64,000 nt of DNA, from NCBI GenBank assembly GCA_029263395.1, contig JAJCXO010000228.1:21335-85334 (forward strand), in the 5' to 3' direction. The stretch comes from Acidobacteriota bacterium. Its GTDB lineage: Bacteria > Acidobacteriota > Thermoanaerobaculia > Multivoradales > J023. Of the stretch, positions 9,081 to 19,043 are shown piece after piece. The notes under the pieces were generated by a model, which had not been told where the DNA came from, did no database searches, and saw only the letters and a list, made by a program, of their open reading frames with translations. Positions within the stretch are counted from its first letter, which is position 1. Each line of letters starts with the position of its first letter. The position numbers and the translations under genes were made by a program.

Positions 9081-11858
9081 TCAGGCTTCGTGCTGCCTCA
9101 GCTCCACCGTAAAGGTGCAGCCGGGGCCGTCCTGATTGTTCTCGACGTGAAGCTCCCCCGCGTGGCGGCGGACAATGTTGGAGGTGATCGCTAAGCCTAA
9201 CCCCGAACCTCCTTTGGTGAGCTTACTAGAGAAGAACGGTTGGAAGATGCGATCCAACCTCGCAGTCGGTATACCCGGCCCAGTATCCGAGACACGAATT
9301 TTGATGCGGTGTTCCTGGCAAGAGACACCAACGGTGATCTGACCACCGGTCTGTCCCATTGCGTCGAGCGCGTTCACAATCAGATTGGTGAATACCTGAT
9401 GCAGCTCTCCCTCGTGGCCGAGTACAACCATTGGTTCTGGCGGGCGTTGCCATACGATCTCGATATTGCTGGCAGCGGCGCGATCCGTCAGGAGATGGAC
9501 ACATTCGTCCAGGACGGCATCGAGATGGACCGGCACCAACTCGTCTCTCCGATTGCGTGCGAACTCGAGCAGGTTGTTGACGATCTGCGCAGCCCGGAAG
9601 GTCTGGCGCTCCATTTTTTTGAGGATCTCGTAGCTAGGATCGTCCTCGTCGATATCTGACAACAGCAGCTGGGCATAACTCGATATGCCGGTCAGGGGGG
9701 TGTTGACTTCGTGAGCAACTCCCGCTGCCAGCATCCCGAGGGAAGCGAGCCGCTCTTTCTCTTGCAGCTCATGCTCCATGGAAATCCGTGCACTGACATC
9801 CTGAATAACCAAAACTTGTTGCTTGGCGTCATTGCCCTGTTGGTAGCTAGCCACGCTCAACTGGAGATGGCATTCCTCCCCGGAGAGTCGACAAAAACTC
9901 ACCTCGACCATGCCGTCTTGGGGCGACGGTAAGGGGGCTACCGGCACCAGGTCCTGCAGGCGGCTGCCGATGACTTGAGGGCGCGGAGTGGCGGCAATGG
10001 CGGCAAACGCATGATTTGCAGAGACTACCCGCTGTGAGGTGTCGAGCACCGCGATACCCGCCGGGGAGGACTCGAAGATCCCTCGTTTGTCCTCTTCTAG
10101 GCGAGTCACTTCGAGGAGTTTACGATTGACCTCCTCGAGGAGCTGGGCGTTCTCGATCGCTAGCGCTACTTGGTTCAACAGGCCGCGTGCAAGATCGAGA
10201 TCTTCACTGGTCAGCGGCTCGTCGTCGAATTTATAACTCACGAGTGCGATACCGATGCGTTGATCTCTTACTACGAGCGGGAAGGCATAGCGATAGCCAG
10301 CCATGAACAGCAGCTGCTGAGCTGTCGCTCGCTCGGAGGGTAAATTGATGGCGGAGATGCTCTCGACATCGCGATCCCAGAATTCCGGCCCAAACGTCTC
10401 GTAGGACAACTCTCTGGGGATCCCATCTTGTAACTCGACCGGCACCATGGCCCCGCCTTGTGCCAGGTAGAGATTGGCGCGAGTCACCAAGCCGTCGGCC
10501 AAACGATCCAGCAGGGTTTCGCACAGCTGGTCCAAGTCCCGCTCGTGTACCAACTCCTGGCCCAAGCGGGCCAATTCGCGCCGGGGTCCCAGCGAGCCAC
10601 GAAATTGCAGGCGCTCGACGCTCGACGATATTGCGCTGCGTGCTGGCGCCAGTACGCCAGCAATGACCACGCCCGCGGCAAAGGTGAGCAGGTTTCTAGC
10701 CAGAGAAAGGTCTTCGGCCACGCCTTGACGGATCGCCATGTTGATGATCCCGAACCCAAAGAGGCCAACCAGGATCGTCAAAGAGTACGAGATGCTGTCG
10801 CGCAGGATGACACCGATGTCCAGTAACTTGTACTTCAGGATGGCCCACGAGAACGCCAGCGGCACGAGGGCAAGCGGCAGAACCCCTAGGATTTCTGTCC
10901 AATAGGGCCAAGACAGCTCGAACGACCAGGGTAAAACATAGAGCAAGAGGAAGGGCGAATAGCCCCCTACCATGCCGAACACGATCCACTGAACCTGGCG
11001 GCGGTCTTCCCACTCTGGACGATCGATAAGACGCTTGACGAGCATCAAGGCAGCCAGCACTGCGCTGGCTATCAGGAGATAAATCTCGAACTCGGCCACC
11101 CAGGCGAGTCGATGGTCTGACAAGGGGCCGAATAGCTTCTGCCCGCCATAAATCTGATCGATGTGGAACGTGATCAGCAGAGTTGATGGTAGATAAATCA
11201 GAGGGATCGCCCGTGACCATCTGCGGGAACTGAAGAGTTTGGTGGGAAAGACCAAGAATAGATGCAAGGTGAGGGCGGGGAGTAGCGTCCGCGCTAACTG
11301 ATCGACGATGAAGATGAGCTCGTCAGTAAAGTCGCCCGGGCTGACCGGGGGGCTCAGCACGTAGAGAGCTAAAGAGGCGACACACCAGAGGTAGAACAGC
11401 CTGGCCTGGAGCTGCCTATCTTTGAAAGCTGTATACAAGCCGATCAGGAGGTAGATACCACCGACTGCAGCGAGGATCAGGTAGGAAACATCAATGTCCA
11501 ACCCGGGCCGCATATAGGTGACCGTCTCGAGTTCTTTGTCACGCAGCAGGAGAATGGTGCTGCTGTCGCGACCGCGTAGCAGTCGTTGCAAACTACTGAA
11601 GCTCTCCGGCTCTTGCTGATTGACCGTGAAGATCTCATCGCCGGGAAGTAGGCCGGTCTCTGGAGACTTGACGGATGTCACCCGCCATACCCCCTGCTGA
11701 GCTAGAGCCTCGAATGCGATCGGCTGAAAGGCTTCGATGCGTCTTTGAAAACTGGTTCCACCAAGCGCCGCGACCACGGTTGCCAAGAGCAACGCAAAGC
11801 CGAGGAAGAGGAGGTGGGGATGACGCCTGATGATTCGCATGACTTGCCACAACACCAT
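9081..11858 (-). CDS. multi-spanning hybrid-sensor histidine kinase (PDZ-like, GAF, PAS, HisKA, HATPase)
   Basis: The 925-residue membrane kinase is the partner of the adjacent NtrC-type regulator. An N-terminal helix is followed by a periplasmic PDZ-like segment (GLLPGDEIFTVNQQEP). About eight membrane helices come next, between residues 125 and 405. A GAF domain lies at about 425-590 and a PAS domain at about 605-700. The HisKA phosphoacceptor is H716 in GVAHEVNTPL. The HATPase_c domain has the N-box NALDAMG, DTGPGIP and GGSGLGLAI. The layout resembles the NtrB/ZraS class. The sensed signal is not evident; the PDZ segment suggests an envelope cue. The start may instead be the ATG at 11840. 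Confidence 0.92.
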   Translation of the reverse strand: MVLWQVMRIIRRHPHLLFLGFALLLATVVAALGGTSFQRRIEAFQPIAFEALAQQGVWRVTSVKSPETGLLPGDEIFTVNQQEPESFSSLQRLLRGRDSSTILLLRDKELETVTYMRPGLDIDVSYLILAAVGGIYLLIGLYTAFKDRQLQARLFYLWCVASLALYVLSPPVSPGDFTDELIFIVDQLARTLLPALTLHLFLVFPTKLFSSRRWSRAIPLIYLPSTLLITFHIDQIYGGQKLFGPLSDHRLAWVAEFEIYLLIASAVLAALMLVKRLIDRPEWEDRRQVQWIVFGMVGGYSPFLLLYVLPWSFELSWPYWTEILGVLPLALVPLAFSWAILKYKLLDIGVILRDSISYSLTILVGLFGFGIINMAIRQGVAEDLSLARNLLTFAAGVVIAGVLAPARSAISSSVERLQFRGSLGPRRELARLGQELVHERDLDQLCETLLDRLADGLVTRANLYLAQGGAMVPVELQDGIPRELSYETFGPEFWDRDVESISAINLPSERATAQQLLFMAGYRYAFPLVVRDQRIGIALVSYKFDDEPLTSEDLDLARGLLNQVALAIENAQLLEEVNRKLLEVTRLEEDKRGIFESSPAGIAVLDTSQRVVSANHAFAAIAATPRPQVIGSRLQDLVPVAPLPSPQDGMVEVSFCRLSGEECHLQLSVASYQQGNDAKQQVLVIQDVSARISMEHELQEKERLASLGMLAAGVAHEVNTPLTGISSYAQLLLSDIDEDDPSYEILKKMERQTFRAAQIVNNLLEFARNRRDELVPVHLDAVLDECVHLLTDRAAASNIEIVWQRPPEPMVVLGHEGELHQVFTNLIVNALDAMGQTGGQITVGVSCQEHRIKIRVSDTGPGIPTARLDRIFQPFFSSKLTKGGSGLGLAITSNIVRRHAGELHVENNQDGPGCTFTVELRQHEA

Positions 11859-12140
11859 TAAGCATTTTCTATGCCATCCGTCAGAAATTTGAATCGCTGA
11901 AGAATCGCCCTTTTGACAGGTCTACGGTGAGATTCATCCAAAAATTTGGATAGAATTCGAGCCTCTGGATTCAAATCACTGAGCCAGCGGCACTTCGGCA
12001 GCTTTCAAATGCGCAACTCGGCTCGTCCAGTCGGTGCCGATCAGGGTTCGCGAGGATCCCGGCTAAAGGAGCAAGGAGCCGGTTGCCTGTGCTGTGTGTG
12101 AGCGCGGTGCGCTGTTACCAGACTCTTGGAGGGTCTTGTG

Positions 12141-12192
12141 TTGCCGGGCCGAGTTGCCGGGCCGAGATGCCGGGCCGAGATGCCGGGCTGAA
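12141..12192. repeat. four tandem copies of a 13-bp unit
   Basis: The unit TTGCCGGGCCGAG occurs four times in a row with one or two changes in the last two copies (ATGCCGGGCCGAG, then ATGCCGGGCTGAA). It ends nine bases from the stop codon of the following minus-strand gene, so it lies in that gene's 3' region. The rest of the 342-base gap from 11859 shows no gene or clear promoter. Confidence 0.9.
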
Positions 12193-12200
12193 CGGACGTC

Positions 12201-14186
12201 TCAGAAGCTGACCGAAATACCGCCGGTCAGCTTCTTACGCAGCTCGTCGTCTGACGCAAGCGTGTACGGCGTCGAGCCTCGACTGAGCTCTACATTAAAC
12301 CGAACCGCCCAATTGGATGCGAAGTCGGCCAACACGTTGAGATCTTGGGTCAGCATCAGCTGCAACCGTTGCATCTCACGCTCACTAGCAACGGAGGACG
12401 GTTGATCAGACACAGGGTTGAGCTCTTGCTCGAGATGGTGGAATGCGACGAAAACGCCGGTGGACGTCTGTTGGAAGCGGGTGTCCAGAGACGTTACGAG
12501 GTACCGCACTTGATTCTCATACGGCCGTTCGTCGGTAGCGTAGAAAATCCCGCCGCCACCCGCGGCGATGTTCGACTCGAGCTTGGCCAGAACTTTAGGG
12601 GCGATCCGCCTCACCATGCTGAATTGGAGCTCTGGCAACTCGTCGCCCTGAACAACGAATAGGCTTTCCAGGCGATTGAAAAAATCTGGGCTGAAGTAAA
12701 GCCTCAAGGTCTCAGCAAATTCACGGTGAACGGCGCCGACCGAGATCGAGTTGTCCTTTTCACCCTCGCTGCGAGTGAAGAAGACCTCATAACAAGCCTC
12801 ACCAGCCTTGTGGCAGGTGGTTCTATCACTGTAGAACGCCGTGCTGAAGCCATAGAAGGGCTCGTCGGCAGCCTTGTCTTCCACCCGTTGAGCGAACGAC
12901 GTTCGAGCCGTCCACTTCGAGCCCAGGTCTAGAACTAGGCCACCGTGTGGCATCAAAGACAAACTGCCATCGCGAACCGAAGAGTAAAGCCCGTACTCGA
13001 CCACCACGCGGGGGACGATCTGTGAGCCCGCAAGGCCGTAGATGCCGAGCGTCTCATTGCTCAGGGGATCGTCAGCCAGTTGCTCGGGACTGAAGATCGC
13101 AGCATCAAAAAGCCCTTGCCCGATGCGTTGCTGATAGGTGACACCGGCCTGCAGGGAAGTCCGTTCGGTCAGATCCCCTGTGTAAGCGCCTTTGAGATCC
13201 CAGGTGCGAGATGACTCGGGGATCGCGATTGGATCAACCCGGCCTGTGCTGTGATAGTTGGCCTCTTCGGTGTACTGCGCTGTGACTGCTGATTTGCCAC
13301 GCGCTCCTGTTTTACCGGACCACTGCAGCCGATGGTGTTCCAGGTCGACGGAAGCCATGTCATTGCCGCGAAAGTCGGTGAGTTGCCCGGTGGAGGACGC
13401 AACACTGAGTTTTGAATTCTGTGCGTTCTCGATCGCGATCGAAACGGCCGCCATCTCAGCATCGGGAAGGTGACCTCCTGTCCCTGAGCTGTCGGGCGCC
13501 AGCAACTTGTATTGGCCATCGATATCGACCCGCATCTGGCCGACCGTGCCTTGCAAGTCAAACTCGGCGCCCGTCAGTTGAGCTTCGCCGAATGAGCCGC
13601 CTAGTTGCTCGAAGCCACTCTGTGCCAACATTTGGCCTTCGAAGTGACCCAAGCCAGCGATTTGGATGCCGGACTTGACTGCGTCATCAGCGATCGTCCA
13701 ACTGTAGCGGATGTCCCGCAGGACGTCCGCTGGCACTCGGCTACGAACAGACCAGTAGTCTTCGCTTTGGCGAACTTCTCCGACCTGTTCTTCTTGCATC
13801 TCGATCTCGAGATACTGACGGTCTTGTTCCCGGCGGCGCAGCAGTAGTTCGATCGTCGGCGCGAAGCCCTCCTTGTAAGCGATGATCTTGTACATTCCGG
13901 CGGGTAGTGACCCGAGCAGGAATCGACCATAACCATCGGTGAGGACCTTCTTCAACGAGTAATTCGCCACTTCATAGGCGTAAACCGTCGCGTCAGCCAC
14001 GGGTACCGATTGTCCTACAACCTTGCCGGCGACGACGGCCTTTTCGGCTTCCGCAATTGTTCCTGCATCCCGACCGCCGCTGGTCTCGACTACCGCCCCG
14101 CCGATCGCAGCGACAGATTGCGCGACCATCAGCCCTATGGCGATAGGAAGCAACGTGCGGAGAGAGGTGCGTTTGAGCTCGTGCAT
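12201..14186 (-). CDS. outer-membrane-like protein with carboxypeptidase-regulatory-like domain
   Basis: The start is placed at the internal ATG at 14186, because the protein then begins with a proper signal peptide (MHELKRTSLRTLLPIAIGLM, cut near SVAA). The frame upstream of it is polar and lacks one. The product is 661 residues. Residues about 50-120 form a carboxypeptidase-regulatory-like beta sandwich (ATVYAYEV, YGRFLLGSLPAGMYKIIAY). The remainder is built of alternating strands with a C-terminal aromatic end (GGISVSF), typical of a beta-barrel in the outer membrane. It resembles Acidobacteriota TonB-plug-less barrel proteins. Its substrate is unknown. It is monocistronic as far as visible. 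Confidence 0.7.
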   Translation of the reverse strand: MHELKRTSLRTLLPIAIGLMVAQSVAAIGGAVVETSGGRDAGTIAEAEKAVVAGKVVGQSVPVADATVYAYEVANYSLKKVLTDGYGRFLLGSLPAGMYKIIAYKEGFAPTIELLLRRREQDRQYLEIEMQEEQVGEVRQSEDYWSVRSRVPADVLRDIRYSWTIADDAVKSGIQIAGLGHFEGQMLAQSGFEQLGGSFGEAQLTGAEFDLQGTVGQMRVDIDGQYKLLAPDSSGTGGHLPDAEMAAVSIAIENAQNSKLSVASSTGQLTDFRGNDMASVDLEHHRLQWSGKTGARGKSAVTAQYTEEANYHSTGRVDPIAIPESSRTWDLKGAYTGDLTERTSLQAGVTYQQRIGQGLFDAAIFSPEQLADDPLSNETLGIYGLAGSQIVPRVVVEYGLYSSVRDGSLSLMPHGGLVLDLGSKWTARTSFAQRVEDKAADEPFYGFSTAFYSDRTTCHKAGEACYEVFFTRSEGEKDNSISVGAVHREFAETLRLYFSPDFFNRLESLFVVQGDELPELQFSMVRRIAPKVLAKLESNIAAGGGGIFYATDERPYENQVRYLVTSLDTRFQQTSTGVFVAFHHLEQELNPVSDQPSSVASEREMQRLQLMLTQDLNVLADFASNWAVRFNVELSRGSTPYTLASDDELRKKLTGGISVSF

Positions 14187-14514
14187 TAGGTCGTGTGTGA
14201 GCCGAAAGCCGGTTCTGGTGAATCCACTATAGAGAAATATACGTCGATTCGCCAAGCGCGGTTCATGAGTTGCCGCTTTTCTGTGACCAGTCGCTATCTT
14301 GGATCTCATAGGATGCTACCCTGCCATCGCTAGCTCTTAGAGCTATTGAAACCCGCACACCGAACGACCTAGAAGATCACTGACAACAGTCTATGGCACT
14401 TGTCGAGCGAGCTTCTGCCAAGTTAGTGAGCAGTTCCGAGCAATCTCACGGATGTCAAGGCTGTCTAGTGGAAACACGTTTGCAGCGGTTAATGAAGGCG
14501 ATATCAGTACGAAA

Positions 14515-15300
14515 CTAGGGGGTCCGTGCGGCGGTTAATGTGGTCACTGAGGCTACGCCCGCGTTCAACAGGCAGCGTGCCGCGGTGTTCACCGTGGTTC
14601 CTGTGGTCACGATGTCGTCGATCAAGAGTACGTGACGCCCGGCGCAGAGACTGGGGCGTTTGACGGAGAAAGCGCCTTTCAAGTTGCCGGTCCGCTCGAC
14701 ACGACGCAATTGGCTTTGAGCTGGAGTCGAAAGCCGGCGTCGCAAGACCGAAGCCGTGGGCAAATCCAGCTCGGCTGCAAGGGGCGTAGCGATGGCTGCC
14801 GCTTGGTTGTATCCACGGCTCAGGTAGCGTCGCCAGTGGAGAGGCACCGGCACGACGAGGTCACAGTCTGTCAATCGATCACGGAACAGCCGCGCCAGCT
14901 CGCGAGCCAACTGCCCCCCGAGATATTCGAGACGGCGGAATTTCAATCCGGTCAGGACCGCGTCAATGGGTGGTTGGTAACTCCAGCCACTGAGTACGAC
15001 AGCACAAGGGGGCTCTTGTCGTCGACACTCGCCGCAGCGGTAGCTAGCCGGGAGGTGTGATGCATCTAGAGTCTTGCCACAGGTTGCGCAGCATCTACTG
15101 GGCCAGCGTACCAAGTGCCCGCGACAGTCGTCGCAAAGGCCCAGTGAATCCGCTGGCTCCCGGACGAGTTTGTTGCAAGCAACACACGCGGCAGGTAGAA
15201 CGACGTCGAGCACCCGCCGCAGGAGTCTGCGTGTGACGTTTTCTGTGGGAGGAGCGTACAAGGTAGAGGTTACAGCGTGGGCTTCGTCATCGTGATTCAT
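14515..15300 (-). CDS. ComF family phosphoribosyltransferase-like protein
   Basis: The 261-residue protein has an N-terminal zinc-binding part with paired Cys motifs (CVAC, CDDC, CATC, CGEC). A C-terminal phosphoribosyltransferase fold carries the PRPP-binding block LLIDDIVTTGTT near residue 225. This is the ComF/GntX layout, linked in other bacteria to DNA uptake after transformation. The length is usual for the family. It diverges from the small barrel gene at 15444, and promoters for both must lie in the gap between them. No other competence genes are visible. Confidence 0.9.
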   Translation of the reverse strand: MNHDDEAHAVTSTLYAPPTENVTRRLLRRVLDVVLPAACVACNKLVREPADSLGLCDDCRGHLVRWPSRCCATCGKTLDASHLPASYRCGECRRQEPPCAVVLSGWSYQPPIDAVLTGLKFRRLEYLGGQLARELARLFRDRLTDCDLVVPVPLHWRRYLSRGYNQAAAIATPLAAELDLPTASVLRRRLSTPAQSQLRRVERTGNLKGAFSVKRPSLCAGRHVLLIDDIVTTGTTVNTAARCLLNAGVASVTTLTAARTP

Positions 15301-15443
15301 AATCGTGCCGAGTGTCTTCTCGGTGTGGAGACGATTTTGTCGCAGATTTCTGCCAAACTATCTTTCCCAGGGCATTTTGATCCGAGTCTTGGGCAACTCT
15401 TACCCACACTTTGCGGCATGCGCCGTCTTCGAAGGAGAAGCTC

Positions 15444-16034
15444 TTGCGTCAGCAACGTCCTCTTATACTGTTGAGTCTGGCGATTCTGGTTCCGTTGCTT
15501 GTCCCCGGCAGCAGTTTCGCACAGAGCAGCTATCGTTACTCTGTCAGTCTCATGGCAGGACTTGGCGGCACGTTCGGCTCGGAGCCGGCCAGTGCCACGG
15601 TTGCCGAGACCTTCGTGCGAGATGACCAGTTCGAGTTCGGTTACCAGGTCAACTTCAATATGGAACTCGACCGCGGGAAATTGTTCGGAGTCCGTGTTGG
15701 ACAGTTCGATGTCGAACTCTCCAACAATGGGCTACTCGGGCTAGTGCCGTTGCCAGTCGAGAGTGAACTCACCTATGCGACCTTGGCTGGGGAGTACCGA
15801 ATTCCCGCTGGCCTCTACGAGTCTGGCTTCTTCGTTGGTTTGGGCTATTTCTCGATTGATGGCCAAGGCATCTTTGAGAACGACACGGGGCTTGGCGTGA
15901 CCGTCGGTACCACGGGAGACTTCACAATCTCGGATCGACTGAGTTTGATGGTCGAGTTCTCGGCCAACTACGCTGATATGGACTACGCACAATTCTTCGT
16001 GCTTGGCAGCGCCGGCCTGGCGTTCCACTTCTGA
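15444..16034 (+). CDS. small outer-membrane beta-barrel protein
   Basis: I place the start at the TTG at 15444. GAAGGAG lies seven bases before it and the product then begins with a clean signal peptide (MRQQRPLILLSLAILVPLL, cleaved near SFAQ). The frame is open 33 bases further upstream. The mature part of about 165 residues alternates polar and hydrophobic residues (YRYSVSLMAGLGGTFG, ATLAGEYRI, FFVGLGYFSI). It ends in SAGLAFHF with a terminal aromatic, the sorting signal of outer-membrane barrels. An eight-stranded barrel of OmpW/OmpA type is likely. The function is unknown. Confidence 0.7.
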   Translation: MRQQRPLILLSLAILVPLLVPGSSFAQSSYRYSVSLMAGLGGTFGSEPASATVAETFVRDDQFEFGYQVNFNMELDRGKLFGVRVGQFDVELSNNGLLGLVPLPVESELTYATLAGEYRIPAGLYESGFFVGLGYFSIDGQGIFENDTGLGVTVGTTGDFTISDRLSLMVEFSANYADMDYAQFFVLGSAGLAFHF

Positions 16035-16116
16035 GACCTAACAACGGCGGCAGCCGCGCTGGCGCCGCCAAGATCGAACATCGTGGAATCGCCCGCGAGC
16101 CTTCTCGAGATCTGAG

Positions 16117-16707
16117 TCAGCCCGCGCTGTTTTGCGCTGTTTCGACTGCCTCTTCGATCTGCTGGCGGATCTTCGGCTGATCCCAGTCGGTGGCCCCGAT
16201 ATAAGTCTCTACGATCTCGCCGTTGACCACTAAGTAGGTTTCCGGCAGCTTGCGGGTACCGTAGCTATGGGTCACTTTCCACTCGTGGTCGAAAAGAGAG
16301 TTGTGGAAACTGTCGCCGAGGAATGACTTTACCTTGTCCGAGTCATCAGCCACCGCGATCATGATCAGCGAGAAGTTGTGGTTGCCATCGAAGTCCTCTT
16401 CCAGTCGTTGGATCGAGGGCACCTCGTCGATACAAGGCGGGCACCACGTAGCCCAGAAATGTACCAGCGTCACCGGCGCCGAACGGGTGGCCAAAGGTAC
16501 CGGCCGCCCGCCCGCATCGACCAGCATCCCTGGCGGTGCCGGCCGCGGACCTCGTGAGCTTGGCCAGAACAGTGCGATCATGGCGCACACGGCAACCGCT
16601 CCCAGGCCGGCTTTGGTTTGCCAGCTCTTGGCCTCCGGTGGGGCTGTGCTCTCGGTTTTCTCAGGTTCGGGTACAACGGCTGGGGTGGCTTCGTCGCTCA
16701 TCTTCAA
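16117..16707 (-). CDS. TlpA/ResA-like membrane-anchored thiol-disulfide protein
   Basis: The 196-residue protein has an N-terminal acidic segment and then one membrane helix at about residues 35-50. The thioredoxin fold outside the membrane has the redox motif WCPPC within HFWATWCPPCIDEVPS. Proteins of this type reduce or relay electrons to disulfides in the cell envelope, for example in cytochrome c maturation. The length is normal. No cytochrome genes are adjacent, so the partner is unknown. It ends convergently with the barrel gene and begins 141 bases from tRNA-Ala. Confidence 0.88.
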   Translation of the reverse strand: MKMSDEATPAVVPEPEKTESTAPPEAKSWQTKAGLGAVAVCAMIALFWPSSRGPRPAPPGMLVDAGGRPVPLATRSAPVTLVHFWATWCPPCIDEVPSIQRLEEDFDGNHNFSLIMIAVADDSDKVKSFLGDSFHNSLFDHEWKVTHSYGTRKLPETYLVVNGEIVETYIGATDWDQPKIRQQIEEAVETAQNSAG

Positions 16708-16847
16708 GCTCCCTCAATCTCTCGGTCGGTCGGCCTTGTTGGCGAGAGACTATAACGTCTCTACCGCTGCGTGGTGTTGACCAACCGACAGCGCCAAAAC
16801 CGTTGACAGAGCCGCCTCCCTCGATTACAGTCCGTTTCCCGACCCGT

Positions 16848-16923
<76 letters not shown>

Positions 16924-16950
16924 TTTTAAAGCCTTATGGCTCAAGAAGTT

Positions 16951-16975
16951 AACGCCGCCTTGCAGGGCGGCGTTT
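16951..16975 (+). terminator. stem-loop after tRNA-Ala
   Basis: A perfect nine-pair stem, AACGCCGCC with GGCGGCGTT around the six-base loop TTGCAG, begins 28 bases after the tRNA. The A/T pairs at its foot and TTT at the end fit an intrinsic terminator for the tRNA transcript. Confidence 0.7.
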
Positions 16976-17042
16976 GACGTTCCAGGAGGCGGCGTGTCAG
17001 CTATGTGTCAGCAGCTTGTTGGCCTGTCTACGCCTGGTTCCG

Positions 17043-19043
17043 CTAGTTTTCGCCGTCAGTATCGTCACTGGGAGGGCGTTTGGAGCTATCAGGAGGCTCA
17101 CCAGAATCCGACGTGGAGGATCTGAGTCGGTTCTTTACCCACGTTTGGAGATCGCTGAGGCGGTAGCGAATCGCTCGTGGTGAAAGCTTCGTGTACGGGG
17201 GGCCACCGCCCTTGTACCGAAATCCTTCCATGCTTCGTGGTGTCAGATCGAGAAGTTGGGCCGCATCCTTGGTGTTGAGTAAGAGGTTCTCGGCTTCAGA
17301 CTCATCGACTGCCAGCAGGAGCCGCTCGGCTCTGAGATCTCGTGCTGCTTTCTTGAGCTGCACCGCCTTCGGATTCTCTCCCGTCTCCTCGTCTTGATCA
17401 GAGATGGATGCTGTCGGCGGTATGTTGTCCTGCCTCGCCGATCGCTCGTCCGTGAGTGGTTCGTCCCTACCAAGAGTCTGTCGCCACCGCTCTGCATGCT
17501 CAACGAACGACAGGGTAAGGGAGTCTCGATGAGCTTGCGGGTCGTAGCCGAGCTCCTGCACCTTCTTCCCATACGGCAAGGTGCCCTGCCGGAGCTGCTC
17601 GCAGTCATAGAGGGCTTGCCGAACGCGATCATTGAAGAAATGTTCTCGGGCATCCGGCCCAGCATCTAGGAGTACATTCCTCAGTTCTCTTTCAAGGTAG
17701 TGGTTCAGATCGTCTTGATCAGGATCATGGAGGTTGTCACGGACACGGTCGCGGGCTGCTGCCAGGAAGTATCCGTAGGCCGGATCGACGTGAACGTGTT
17801 CTTCTTTCCTCACTCGCGCTAGCTCGGAGCGATGCAGCCGTAATGTATGGCTCACCGTATTCTCTATCCAGCGCTCATGTATCTTGTCAGGCTTGGTTGC
17901 TCTTGCGGCTGTAACTCGATCGCGATCCTCCAGGACATCGACTTCGCGCTGCTGTCGCTTTTGGTGCCTCTCTTCTTCTGTCCTTCGTCGATCAGCTTCA
18001 CGCTTGGCAATCACTGTTGCGGTAGCTGTCCGCCACGGGAGCAGGGCTCGCACCGGAACCTTGGAATAGTGCTCCTCGTCCTTCTTTTCGGATTCGTAGC
18101 TCCGATGGACATTCGGCAGCTCGAAACGAAGCGGACACAGCTCGGCCATGATCTCGAAAAAATTCTGGGCCATGAAACGGCGGAAGCGCTTGCTGTCTGA
18201 GAGATAGGCGTCGAGTTTCGTTTTCCTGGCCTCGGGGGTATCGAGTCTTACCAGAGAACGCTCGGTAGCCAACGGTGCGAATACCTTCCCCAGGGTCAGG
18301 ACTCTCAGAACCACTTGGGTCACGTGCCAGCGCAGCGCGGGCTCGGGATCATGGACGATGGTGTTCCCGACAATCAACAGCAGCTCGGTCGGCCGACCAT
18401 CTACCTCCTGCAAGAGTCTCCTCCGAATCTCGTTGTACACGCCGTTGAGAATCGCCTCGTGATGAAGATCGCGAAAGATCCCTGGCAGCTCCTTGGCCGT
18501 CCACGCTCGAAAGAGCTTTTCGTCGCGGAGCAGCAGATCCCTCAACTCAGTCAAGGCCAAAATCCGCTGATTCTTCCTGCGAGAAGAGCCGAGACTCCGC
18601 CGGAGTCGGACTGTCCTCCGTCCTAGATCCGAGTCGATCAGGCGCCAGATGACAGAATCAAGGCACGCCTCATCCTGAAGGTACTCATGACGTGGGAAGA
18701 GCGAACCCCGAACCGATCCAGCGAGTTGCCGGCGAGATCTGATGGCGCCCCAGCCCACACGCAGAGAATCAATGCCCAGAGCCAGCAAGAGACTACTTGC
18801 AGCGAGAACAGCATAAGCCTTAAACACCGCGACGAAAAAGCCGCTTTCCGCGAGATGCACTCCTGTATTGAGAGCCCACGTCACCGATGTGATCGCCAGC
18901 AGAATGATTAGCAGACCAACACAGCCCAGAAGTGACGCCGACAACTCGGAGGGAGCAACACTACGCATCACGCGGCCTCCCAGCACCAATCGGCCAATTG
19001 CTTTTGCCAGCACCGAACCGAATCCTCGCTTTCTGGTACTCAT
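17043..19043 (-). CDS. membrane protein fused to a C-terminal helix-turn-helix domain
   Basis: This is an unrecognised 666-residue protein. Two membrane helices lie at about residues 32-60 and 68-95. A long charged, mostly helical middle (about 100-570) is rich in Arg and Glu. A MerR/excisionase-like helix-turn-helix follows near residues 590-640 (TKDAAQLLDLTPRSMEGF, then IRYRLSDLQTWVKNRL). A DNA-binding domain on a membrane protein is unusual and could mean membrane-tethered regulation. Its ATG follows the stop of the upstream gene directly (TGAATG in coding sense), so the two are coupled. It is the first gene after tRNA-Ala, in the presumed mobile region. Confidence 0.65.
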   Translation of the reverse strand: MSTRKRGFGSVLAKAIGRLVLGGRVMRSVAPSELSASLLGCVGLLIILLAITSVTWALNTGVHLAESGFFVAVFKAYAVLAASSLLLALGIDSLRVGWGAIRSRRQLAGSVRGSLFPRHEYLQDEACLDSVIWRLIDSDLGRRTVRLRRSLGSSRRKNQRILALTELRDLLLRDEKLFRAWTAKELPGIFRDLHHEAILNGVYNEIRRRLLQEVDGRPTELLLIVGNTIVHDPEPALRWHVTQVVLRVLTLGKVFAPLATERSLVRLDTPEARKTKLDAYLSDSKRFRRFMAQNFFEIMAELCPLRFELPNVHRSYESEKKDEEHYSKVPVRALLPWRTATATVIAKREADRRRTEEERHQKRQQREVDVLEDRDRVTAARATKPDKIHERWIENTVSHTLRLHRSELARVRKEEHVHVDPAYGYFLAAARDRVRDNLHDPDQDDLNHYLERELRNVLLDAGPDAREHFFNDRVRQALYDCEQLRQGTLPYGKKVQELGYDPQAHRDSLTLSFVEHAERWRQTLGRDEPLTDERSARQDNIPPTASISDQDEETGENPKAVQLKKAARDLRAERLLLAVDESEAENLLLNTKDAAQLLDLTPRSMEGFRYKGGGPPYTKLSPRAIRYRLSDLQTWVKNRLRSSTSDSGEPPDSSKRPPSDDTDGEN

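Noticed and set aside
16924..17042. Direct repeat of the tRNA-Ala 3' end at the far side of the element
   Set aside because: I searched by eye around 55.3-56.6 kb for the T-arm/acceptor sequence and found none, so integration at tRNA-Ala is not claimed.
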